The notes beneath the pieces are model-generated. The model saw nothing but the letters and a program-made list of their open reading frames with translations, searched no databases and was not told where the DNA came from. The translations under genes and the position numbers were made by a program. 64,000 nucleotides of DNA from contig OX637401.1 of NCBI GenBank assembly GCA_951799425.1, positions 20,870,001-20,934,000 of the forward strand, read 5' to 3'. The DNA comes from Ilex aquifolium (taxonomy: Eukaryota > Streptophyta > Magnoliopsida > Aquifoliales > Aquifoliaceae). Shown here piece by piece: positions 24,301 through 34,100 of this stretch (position 1 is the stretch's first letter; every line of letters starts with the position of its first letter).

Positions 24301-25129
24301 TACTAGCATGTAAGCTAGGAACAGATAAAGACAAAGCAGGTGATGAAGGTGGAGGTGGAGAAACTGGTGAAACCGGAGGTGGATCGCCTAGATAATACAA
24401 TCCATCTCTCTCATGTCCCCTGATAATAATCCTCCTGGTACTCAAGTCCTGCAAATAACACGAATCAGATAAGAACACAACCGCATAGTGAAAATCTCTA
24501 GCTAACTGATGTACAAATAATAGATTCATGGCCAACTTTGGCACATGAAACACCGAACGTAATGTAAAGCCATTTGGGAGACAGACTGTACCCCTACTAA
24601 CAATAGGGGCATGTGTACCATCTGCTAACTGAACTTGAGTATGTAACTGCTCGTCAAAAGAGGTGAAATGATGGGTCTCACCTGTCATATGACCATTCGC
24701 ACCCGAGTCCAGCATCCAAAGGGGAGACGGACTGGTGCAAGTATGAAAGGCACGAAAAATACCTGTAGTAGTCGCAGCAGTAGTAGTCAAACCTTGAGAA
24801 GTCAAGGTTGATATAAGTATATCCAAGCGAGAAGTGATAGCATCCATATCACTCTACCAAGGAGGAGCAATGACTGTAGGTGGTGGTGCCTCAGCAATGG
24901 TAGCAGTACGATTGCGAGGAGGCGGCTTAAGCTCCGGATGGAGCTTCCAACAAGTAGTCCTGAGATGTCTGAGTCGGCCACAATAATCACACTGACGAGA
25001 ATCCCCATGTCTACGCTGATGTGGGGTACTCTGACGGCGCTGGACCGACCGTTGTTGACCCCTATACCCGGTGGAAGTTCTAATAGATGTCTCAACGGTA
25101 GGGGTCTTAACTCCCTCAGTAGTAGTCAT
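21342..25129 (-). pseudogene. gag-pol remnant of the young Copia
   Basis: Remnant polyprotein region. A C-terminal gag piece with a CCHC knuckle is followed by protease (WMLDSGANGHM), integrase (HSDIWGPSP, then CPYTPEQNGVAERKNRS), a serine/proline-rich linker, reverse transcriptase (YVDDIIITGDD) and RNase H (EAEYRVLALGTCEI ... DVFTKPV). The family makes its proteins as one polyprotein cut by its own protease. This copy is broken and is a fossil despite its young LTRs. Confidence 0.9.
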
Positions 25130-25350
25130 ATCATCAATAATACTAGGGCACCCGTGACAAAAAACAACTCTAAAATAAATAGAGAGATAAAATAAGGGAG
25201 AACAATATACCTCCAGTCGACCAATAACGACAAATAAAGAAGGTCCAGAAAGCTCCCAAATAATTAGATCATGGTGCCCAGAAAAACAACTCTAAAGTTC
25301 GTCACAAATCAACTCAATAACTTTGCAAATCAAATACCCATAACGGTCAA

Positions 25351-25463
25351 ATTCGGCACAATTCACAGTGTGTGAATAGTAACTTCGGCACTATTCACAG
25401 TGCGTGAACAGTAATTTCGGCACTGTTCACAGTGCGTGAACAGTACTTCGGCACTGTTCACAG
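25351..25463. repeat. Tandem palindromic repeat in the Copia leader
   Basis: About four units of roughly 31 bp, each holding CTGTTCAC-AGTGC-GTGAACAG or a near copy, so each unit can form a hairpin. It lies between the primer-binding site and gag, in the untranslated leader. Confidence 0.85.
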
Positions 25464-25564
25464 CCCTTTGGAACCGCAAAAAAAATAACAATCCACCAAA
25501 AAGTCTAGAAGCAGTGTGGTGGTTGATGGGTGCAACGTGGAGGAGGGGGTAGGATTAAAGTTAG

Positions 25565-25576
25565 GCTCTGATACCA
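25565..25576 (-). other. Primer-binding site for initiator tRNA-Met
   Basis: The minus strand reads TGGTATCAGAGC, the standard plant retrotransposon primer site complementary to the 3' end of tRNA-iMet. It abuts the 5' LTR and fixes the orientation. Confidence 0.95.
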
Positions 25577-25702
25577 ACTTGAAATATTTAGAAGAAAGAA
25601 AGGGATACAAACTAAGTGTAGAGCCCCCATATATATAGTCAAATAATAAATGTACAATAAGGAAATAGGAAAACCCTAATAAACTAGGAAATATCTCCAA
25701 CA
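25577..25702 (-). repeat. Right LTR (5' LTR) of the young Copia
   Basis: 126 bp, starting ACTTGAAATATTTAG and ending TCTCCAACA, directly next to the primer-binding site on one side and the GTTTG duplication on the other. Confidence 0.92.
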
Positions 25703-25707
25703 GTTTG

Positions 25708-26199
25708 AAAATGAAAGAACACGGGAAGAGAATAAGAGTATAAAATAGGTAATTTTCATAGATAGTTGTAAAGAATTGTGTTGTTTTAAAGGCATATATT
25801 TAGAGCAACTACCACTTAGCATGCCAATGAACTGCAGAGCCTGCAGGGAAAGCCAGGAGAACTATGAGTAAAAATAATAAATGCAAATAAATTTAGCAAA
25901 ACAGAAATCAATTGCCCATTACAAGTAGTTGTGTGCTCACTAATAACTCACCAAACTTGCAAAGTAGATACTGTCGTTTTCAACAATAGGTCCAGTCTGG
26001 TATATAGTCAATAAAATTGATCTTTGATTTTTATGTTTCTATTAAATATTTGGGCAAAGAAAAAAAGGGAACTCTGAGATATGCCATCCAAAGAAATACA
26101 AATGTCATTCAACGTGCACCTTTCAAATTTGGCTTAATGACAGTTGACCATCACTTTCATGCTGTTAATATTTCTGCATCCAAGGGAATTGGAGCTTAC
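25708..26199. other. Intergenic DNA
   Basis: No gene or repeat recognised between the Copia element and the RST1-like fragment. Confidence 0.5.
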
Positions 26200-27560
26200 C
26201 GTAGAAGGATAACTTGTGACACAGCTAATTTCCACAGCATCAACAAGCCACTGTCTTTTGATACTTCCCCCTGCATGATGCAAAGTTGCAGAACGTTCCA
26301 TATAGCTGCAAAGACAGAAAGTAAAGATTAGCTCTGGAGTCTACATGGATCTATTGGCTTACATAGAGAGATTTCTATATATTAATCAAGCACTGCCAAA
26401 ATTTCAAAATCCAAACTAACAAATTCACCAGCTATCATGTGATATTTTCTCAAATTCCAAACTGGCCACCCTTCTTCGACAAACTGACCTTCTGATTTGT
26501 AGTTCAATATATAAGCTTTCAGTGTTCCCAGCTCACTCAATGGAATGCAACCCATCCGAACTAGCCTGGCCTTTGCTTGAATCTTTTTCATGACCTCAAA
26601 CAAGGGGCGGTTCCCTTCAATCAAACCGAACTCTGAAACCTGCAATCAACATACGGCGGTAGAAGTTACCGCACTAGCTCAATGCTCAAAGGCAATTTAA
26701 GGACTACAATGGGAGTAACACCATGCCTCACAACAACTTAGTCTGCATGTTAGCTTCACACAGCCATCAAATTTTCAATAGATTAATATCTAATAAAACA
26801 CTGAAGTACATGACTTTTGTTGGGAAAAGATTAGCAACGAGGACTTACATTTTTTCTTTTTCTTTTTTGTAGTTTCCTTTTCTTTTCTTTCTTTCTTTTT
26901 TTTTTTTTCCAATTAAGTTTGAGCCGCAAATACATCAAAACATTGGCTCATTCAAAAAGCGGCAAGCTAAGCACGGAAAAAATTAAGGTCACATCATTGT
27001 CGAGCAATGCTTCAGAAAAAACATGGAAAAAGCAGATATAAGGGTTTTATTTTTCCTATTAATAGTGCCGAAGAAGGTGAAAAAACCAAGTTCATCATAT
27101 ATTTAACCAAGGATTTTGCCACATGTCCAGTATAGTTGAGAGAAGTTCATTAATAGAGGAAAAGTAGGCATGCTCCATTATTAGCATGCCCAATCTATGC
27201 AAAATTTTCTGCAAAGGGAAGGTATTTGGAAAATGCTGGATTGCTACTTTCTTTAGACAGAAAAAAAAATACAAATATATTTCCAGCCAACAAATATCAC
27301 CAAGAAACACAAATTTAACTACTCGAAAACAGTTTTACGTCTCAAAAAATGATTATGTAACTTAATAAACCTTGTACCTGAAGGAGTGCGTTGATGCTTT
27401 CAAATTTCTGTTTGTAATCGGTCACATGAAGGCAACTTGAGATCAATCCAAGAGAAATTGCTGCTGACCATTGGCAATATTCATGTTCATACTCGAATAA
27501 CCAATTCAGCATGAACTATGAAGCAGTTGATTTAACAGCATGGGCAGATTGGGGCAGGAC
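26200..27560 (-). pseudogene. Fragment of an RST1/focadhesin-like ARM-repeat gene
   Basis: Three exons with good splice sites lie in order on the minus strand: 27378-27560 (contains [17 protein letters not shown]), 26489-26639 (VSEFGLIEG ... RMGCIPLSELGTLKAYIL) and 26200-26305 ([20 protein letters not shown]). These resemble parts of plant RESURRECTION1 (RST1), a very large cytosolic helical-repeat protein related to animal focadhesin. RST1 supports the RNA exosome through RIPR and affects wax and embryo development. The fragment is not functional. Exon 27378-27560 has an in-frame TAG before [13 protein letters not shown]. The third exon begins in the expected frame (IWNVL) but shifts to another frame for ATLHHAGGS, so bases have been lost near its start. 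All other exons of a gene of about 1,800 residues are absent. Recognition is from memory of the family, so it is moderate. Confidence 0.6.
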
Positions 27561-28613
27561 CTGAAAAGAGTAAAGTGTTGCCTAAGGACTGAATTGAGCT
27601 GAGCATGTGGTTAGAAATCACAATCCAGACATGAACAGTACTACTCCACATAAACGTGCAAACAAATGTAAATCATCAAAGTCGACTGGGAAAACAAAGT
27701 TAAGGAGCATGACTAAGGATAGGTACCCAATTAAGGTCTAGGCTATGTAATAGAAGTAAATTAACATAACTCTCGTCTCAGTCGACCCCAGTTGTTTTAT
27801 AAGACCACGTGTTTTAATAATGGACAAGCTCTACTCGATACAGAAGATAAAAGAATAACAAAACTGAGGCATACATCAAGGCTAGTAAACACTAGCCCAA
27901 GCAACAGTCAACTGATAACTTTTAGAAAAAATTCTGGAGTCAACAATGCCTTAAATGCACCTCAAATGGACATAAGGAAATGACATGAATTCAAGAATAT
28001 TAATTCTCATTATGGCTTCTATTTTACAGCCGAAATTTGCAACAATGACATAATTGGGAGAAATAGGTTTTTTGAAGAAGTTGACTCATTGTGCTTCCAA
28101 ACCACCAGCTCAAAAGTGTTAATCACAATATCTTTACATTTCAATGATGTGTTCCCGAGGCGTTCTTTGTGAAGTTTTAGGAGGCTTCTTTAGCTAATCT
28201 TTTTGAACTATAGGCTTGTACATGTCTTTGCCCTTCCTTCTTATACTTTTCTTGCACTTGGAATGCACAGCCTCCCCCAGTACCAGGTTTTTGACAATTT
28301 TAGTGCACTTCCCTGGTCAAAAAACTACAAAGAAAAAAATTCAAACTGAAAAATTCACTGACAGGTAAAGAGCTTATGGGAACCCAAATTGATCAGATGT
28401 ATGTAAAAATTTCATCTAAGGAATAGCTTACTCAATCTGCCAACTGAAGCAGCAAAGCAACAAGAGAAAATATAAGTTAAAAGCACACAATATGCGTGCT
28501 TAAAAATTTCTAATTTGAACAACCATTAATAACACAAGGGGAGATAATATTTCTGTATGGGTTGGAGCAAGAGTTTGTAAAGATGTAATATGCATTCAGC
28601 AGACACTTCAGCG
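27561..28613. other. Intergenic DNA
   Basis: No complete gene. A short minus-strand frame near 28.2-28.34 kb (VLGEAVHSKCKKSIRRKGK) may be another gene scrap, but I do not recognise it. Confidence 0.4.
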
Positions 28614-30948
28614 GGCTCCCAAAATTCAAGACCAAACACAACAAATATTAATAAGGGCTTTGCTTAAATTCGATACAAAAATTTATCAAGTATTTGGATT
28701 AAATCTAATATTATAATTCTAATCCAAGTTTGAATCCAATAGAAAAATTATAATATTAAATTTAATCCAAATACTTTTAAAGATTTTCTTTTGAATAATC
28801 TATATTCGAATTCCACTGAAATAACGTATTTGATCCGAACAAAATCATTCAACTGATTAAAAATCAAATTTAATTTTTTTTAATTCGTATGGTATTTCAT
28901 CATTTCATTTTATGTTTATATTGAATATAATTCATTTTAATTTTATTTATTTATTTAATTAATCATATCAAATATATCAAAGTAACATGTCTTGCACATA
29001 TTTGATACACATATCTCGTGAATCAAAAATTTAACACTAATGTATTCTTATAAATTAAAAATTCATCTGATCTTTATGCAAGTTAAATCAAGTGAAAAAA
29101 TTTCTTAATTCTGTAATAAGTTTGATTACATTTATATAAATTAATATTTTTTAAGTCAATTATATCATATTTCGTAGATTTATATTTAAATATACTTATA
29201 TTTGTTAAAATTTTGATCTTATTCGAGATATGTGTGTTTGTGTGTGTAAATTGGGAAGTCGTATCAATTCTCTATTCTATAAGAATCTATGAAATTGAAT
29301 TAAAATTTAGATTTGATTTTTAATTAGTTAAATGATTTTGTTTAGGGGTGGCAATTTTTGACACGACACGATAACTCGATACGAACACGACACGAATAAA
29401 TGAGTTTGGGTTGATTATTTTTTGTACACGACCCGTCAACACGCAGTATTAATGGGTCGTGTTCGGATTCAACCCGTTTAACCCGAATTGACCCGCATAT
29501 TTAATCGGGTTGACACGAACCCGCCTGACATGTTTTGACCCGAAATGACCCGCCACTATATAATAAACTTAATTCTAATTTTCCAAACCCTAACTTCATT
29601 TTCATTTTTCCAAACCCGCCTCCCTCCTACTGTCCAGCGGCTCCAGCCAGACCCGCCTCAGCCTGCGCCTGCCTCCTTCCCTCTGTGACAGCGTAACCAC
29701 ACGGTCCACACCCGCCTCCCTCTTCACGCCTCCCTTGGTCCCTCCTTCCATCAAGCTCTGTCCAGGAAAAAGCCGAATAGGTTTGCTCTTTCTGTCTCTC
29801 GCTCTTTCTCTGTCTCTCCCTCTTCACGCCTCCCTCCTTCCAAGATTTGTTTGTTTCTTATGATCAGATCTGCTTAGATTTGGAAGAAATAGCTAGTTTT
29901 TATTCTTAAGTTGCGGCCTTCCTAATTTTGTTGCACAATCTGAACTCACATTAGAGGTATTTGGAATATAAATTTCTTGGAAATAGAGGCTTGGCCGCTT
30001 GGAGCATCTGCCTCATTTAGAAAGGGTTCATTGAAAAGCTGTTATCTTTGGAGCATCTGCCTCATTTAGAAAGGCTTGGCCGCTTGGAGCATCGGCCTCA
30101 TTTGAGTGTTTTAAATATCAGATCCAGCATTTATTTTAAATATCAGATCCAGCTTCTTATGATCAGATCCAACATTTATTTTGCAATTTATAGTCTATCT
30201 GCTCGTATGTCAGGTATATTAGAAAGGGTTCATTGAAAATCTTAATTTATTGTATGTTGCTGGTCTTTTGTATTATTTAGTTGAACCATCTATTTTTGAA
30301 CTAGCTATTTTTGAACCAGCTATTATAGTGGTGAAAATATAGTTGAACTAGCTATTTTAGCTTTGTGATTCTGTGAAACTTAGTTTGTCCACTGTGGAGT
30401 GTCCTTGTGTTGGAAATCTCACAATCTGCAAGCTTGCAGGATGTTTATGGGTGTATCATGTCTGGTTGGGTCGTGTTAGGCGGGTTGGGTCGTGTTAGGC
30501 AGGTTGAGTCGTGTTTACCCGAACACGACCTGTGTAAATCTCGGGTTACAAGTTGTGTCGGGTTAGTCGTGTTTCGAGTCAGGTCGTGTTCGTGTCCAAA
30601 TTACCTAACCCGTTTAACTCGCAGGTCGTGTTTGGGTTGATGTGTTTTCAACCCGACCAAAACATGACACGACTCGAACACGGCACAACACGACACAATT
30701 GCCACCCCTAATTTTGTTCGGATCAAATATGTTATTTCAGTGGAATTCGAATATAGATTATTCAAAAGAAAATCTTTCAAAGTATTTGGATTAAATTTAA
30801 TATTATAATTTTTCTATTGGATTCAAACTTGGATTAGAATTATAATATTAGATTTAATCCAAATACTTTATAAATTTTTGTATCAAATTTATATTTAAGC
30901 AGAGCCCTTATTAATATTTGTTGTGTTTGGTCTTGAATTTTGGGAGCC
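28614..30948. mobile_element. Long-inverted-repeat (foldback) element split by a hAT
   Basis: The left arm (28614 to about 28880) is repeated inverted at the right, in two pieces (about 29293-29342 and 30711-30948) on each side of the nested hAT. Outer ends are GGCTCCCAAAATTCAAGACC and its inverse. Arms are about 250-290 bp and the loop about 410 bp of AT-rich DNA. No clear target duplication was found; only CAGC stands near both edges. No coding region. It may be a Mutator-like foldback element (inference). Confidence 0.75.
29343..30710. mobile_element. hAT element, 1,368 bp, TAGGGGTGGCAATT ends
   Basis: It has perfect 14-bp terminal inverted repeats TAGGGGTGGCAATT/AATTGCCACCCCTA and a perfect 8-bp duplication ATTTTGTT (29335-29342 and 30711-30718), the hAT signature. 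Subterminal regions are packed with ACACGACACG and TCGTGTYGGGT-type repeats in both directions. The interior has a C-rich patch near 29.62-29.85 kb and short duplicated blocks at 29.99-30.18 kb (GGAGCATCTGCCTCATTTAG repeated). It shows no transposase, so it is non-autonomous. Confidence 0.9.
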
Positions 30949-30981
30949 AGCTGTTTTGTCTTGTGTTGATGCGGTGCCGTT

Positions 30982-31044
30982 TGGGCTAACAGCACCATTT
31001 GCTGTTATCAAGGAGCAGCAGAGGAGCCATGCCTCAAAACCCTA
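30982..31044 (+). promoter_or_regulatory. Site II and telo-box motifs upstream of PES
   Basis: TGGGCT at 30982-30987 fits the site II element (TGGGCY), and AAACCCTA at 31037-31044 is a plant telo-box. The pair is known from promoters of plant ribosomal-protein and ribosome-biogenesis genes, which fits the downstream gene. They lie about 145 and 85 bp before the start codon. Their use here is an inference. Confidence 0.55.
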
Positions 31045-31128
31045 CTTCTTCCTTTTAAATTTATCTTTCTCCGTCCATCTCTCCGCCTCTACGCCTCTGG
31101 TTTTGTCTTTCTTCGTCACGTTGAAGCC

Positions 31129-34100
31129 ATGCCGAAGCATTACAGGCCTCCCGTAAGTTGAAACCCAACCACCAAATACGTTTTATGTATATATGTAAAT
31201 GTGTATGCACACGCACCTGTGACTGCTTCTCATGAATTTGTTCGGTTGGTTTTGAACTTTCCAGGGGAAGAAAAAGGAAGGAAACGCTGCAAGATACATC
31301 ACTAGGTCACAAGCTGTTAAATCTTCAAGTCAGTCTATCACTCTTCAGGTCTCTGTCTCTCTCTTTTAAATTCATTGTCGCTGATTTCTTCTGAAATTAG
31401 TTCTATTTAACCGATGAGAATCCTGCTGAAAAGAACCTAATGATAAAAAGTGAGACCATTGTTTTAGTAGTTTTCAATTCTTGAAATTTCAGTGAGAAAT
31501 CAACTCAGATCAGTGTTGATTTTTATCGAACCAGATGATGAGTTGAGCACATCCACGTGAGAGAAATAGAAAGCAGGAAATCAACTTTGGATTTATCCTT
31601 ATATTGTGCTTTGCGCAGCTGATATCCCTATTTGATTTAAAACTTACAGGAAATTATGCATTCTCAAAGGTATCTTTCCCCGAGAACCAAAGAAGAAGGT
31701 GAAAGGAAATCACCACACCTACTATCACCTCAAAGATATTTTGTTCCTTAGACACGAACCATTACTTGAGAAGTTTAGAGAAATGCGGGCATATGAGAAG
31801 AAGGTAAAGAAAGCTATGTCAAAGAAGAACAGGGATCTTGCTGAACGCTTACTGACTCGCAAACCTACTTACACCCTTGATATGCTTATTCGTGAAAGGT
31901 TGGTATGCTGTTTCCCTTGTGATAAGTCAAATTTGCTATCATCAGTATTCATTCTTTCACTATTGTCATTCTTCATTCTCTGCTTGTAGGTACCCTACGT
32001 TCATTGATGCACTAAGGGATTTGGATGACTGTCTCAGCATGGTTCACCTCTTTGCTGCATTGCCTGCAATAGAGAGGGAGAAGATTGAAGTGAATCGCGT
32101 CCATAATTGTCGAAGGTTGACATTTCAGTTTTCCTATTCTATCTTGTTCTTCTAGGCTGGTTCCATTTACTTTAAGTAATTTGTTGTGATGTTAAGTTTA
32201 TACTGTCTGATTATTTCCTGCTTTATGGATTGTTGCGATGTGTGTTCGTCTCACAAATTTATTGAAGTTCTAAAATTTATTTTCTAGGTTAAGTCATGAA
32301 TGGCAAGCCTATATTTCTCGCACTCATAAGTTACGGAAAACTTTCATATCTGTGAAAGGAATTTATTACCAGGTATTGTGGCATACAGTGGGTGCTTTTT
32401 TTTTTTGTAAACTATAGGAAAATATGTCCCCTCCCCAAAAAAAAAAAAAAACACGAAAAAAGATTAACAGTTTAGCGTGACTGTGCTATCCACCTGTACA
32501 GGCAGAGGTTGAGGGGCAAAAGATCACTTGGTTAACTCCTCATGCATTGCAGCAAGTATTGCCTATAGATGTCGACTTCAAAGTCATGCTAACTTTCTTG
32601 GAATTTTATGAGGTCAATTTTCCTTCATGGCTGGTTGTTTTGTAATTCTCTTGTCTTCCCATATTTGTTTCTTTTGTATTTGTTTACTACTTTCTTGTTG
32701 ATTGCAGACTCTCCTTGCTTTCATCAATTTTAGAATTTATCATTCAATAAATGTGAAATATCCACCTATTCTTGATCCTCGGCTGGAAGCCTTAGTAGCA
32801 GGTATGGTGTTACTTTGAAATTTCTATAATTTGAACTCAGTATTTTTTGCAAGTCCAATATCTTCACATTCTTCAATCATTACCTTCATGACTTATAGAT
32901 TATTTCATGCTTCTGGCGCTAGTAGATGGGACTAAAGCTTTGTTAAGTAAAGTGATTGTAAAAGGGGCTTTGTTGAGTAAACCTCGAGTGGTGTATCTTC
33001 TTTTTCTATATGCTCTATTTCACTATATGTTACCCTTTTGGAGGTGTGCAGATCTTTATGCATTGTCAAGATACTTTGATGCCAATACTAAAGCCCCCAC
33101 GGTGGAATCACAAGCTGTTAGTTCATATGGATCATATGAGCAAGGTGAGGACAAGCCAGCAGGTGCAAAGCTTGATGAGTCTGAACTTAGGCTGGCCCAA
33201 CTTCAGCACCAACTTCCTTCAAATGAACCTGGTGCTTTGATGCACCTTGTTGAAGATGCTGCCGGCAAGGATGAAGATGACGAAGAAGCGAAGGAATGTA
33301 AAAATCTCTTCAAAAATAAGAAATTCTTCTTGAGTCGTGAGGTGAGATTTATTGCATGTCATTGAAACTTCCTATCAACAAAAAATTGTTTGTCATTGAC
33401 ACAGTAGCATTTCATTAGGCTGTTTCTTCACCAATTGATGGGATTGAATTTCTTCGTGTTTTGCTTTCTTCTTCTAGGTCTTTCACTTTTGTGCCATGTT
33501 GTAAGATTTGTTTCTTTTATTGCTTGATTTCCCTCGAGACGTTGTTGCTTGTTATAATGGTAATTTGGCTTAGAATTAGTTTGTCGATACATACACATGT
33601 CCCCCTTATAATTTATCTTGTCTTTTATGCTGTGTGAGGCTATGAGCTGCGCTCACTCCTAATGTGATTTATGTTGCAATGCTTCCCCTCGTCTCTTTCT
33701 TACATCTAGTACATCCTTGTTTTCCCTATGTTCAGGTTCCCAGAGAGTCATTGCTTTTTGTCATTCCTGCTTTTGGCGGTGTGGTTTCTTGGGAGGGAGA
33801 AGGAGCTCCATTCGGAGAATCTGACCAGAGCATTACTTATCAGGTCTTCTATCATGAACACACTTAAGGGAATGCATGTATTCACAGAAATGTATATAAT
33901 GAAAATAATATTAGCTGTCACACTGTTGTGCGTTACTATCATGTATTTTGAATGAAGGCCTTATAGTCTGATTTGCCATGTATGCTATTTGTTCGTAAAT
34001 ATGTTGCCTATTGGACGGATAAAAGCTGAGCCACCGAACATGGAATTAGTGAATTCTAATATTTGCTACTTATCATATGTGCTAAACCCTCTTGATTTCC

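Larger units (their letters stand above)
21209..25702 (-). mobile_element. Young Copia retrotransposon with very short LTRs
   Basis: A 4,494-bp minus-strand element flanked by GTTTG (21204-21208 and 25703-25707). The LTRs are only about 126-152 bp and nearly identical, about two substitutions by eye plus one short internal duplication in the left copy, so insertion was probably within the last million years or so. The primer-binding site TGGTATCAGAGC (initiator tRNA-Met) abuts the 5' LTR. Parts in order: a leader with palindromic repeats, a gag zinc knuckle (CDYCGRLRHLRTTC), protease (DSGANGHM), integrase, reverse transcriptase (YVDDI) and RNase H. The gag region looks short for the family. 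The coding region is broken in about three places. The RE1/Ale-Ivana type lineage is an inference from the short LTR and RT sequence. Confidence 0.94.

Noticed and set aside
22559-24847. Several open frames antisense to or overlapping the Copia coding region
   Set aside because: Shadows of the retrotransposon polyprotein frame, not separate genes.
25565-25576. tRNA-like GCTCTGATACCA sequence
   Set aside because: This is the retrotransposon primer-binding site, not a tRNA gene.
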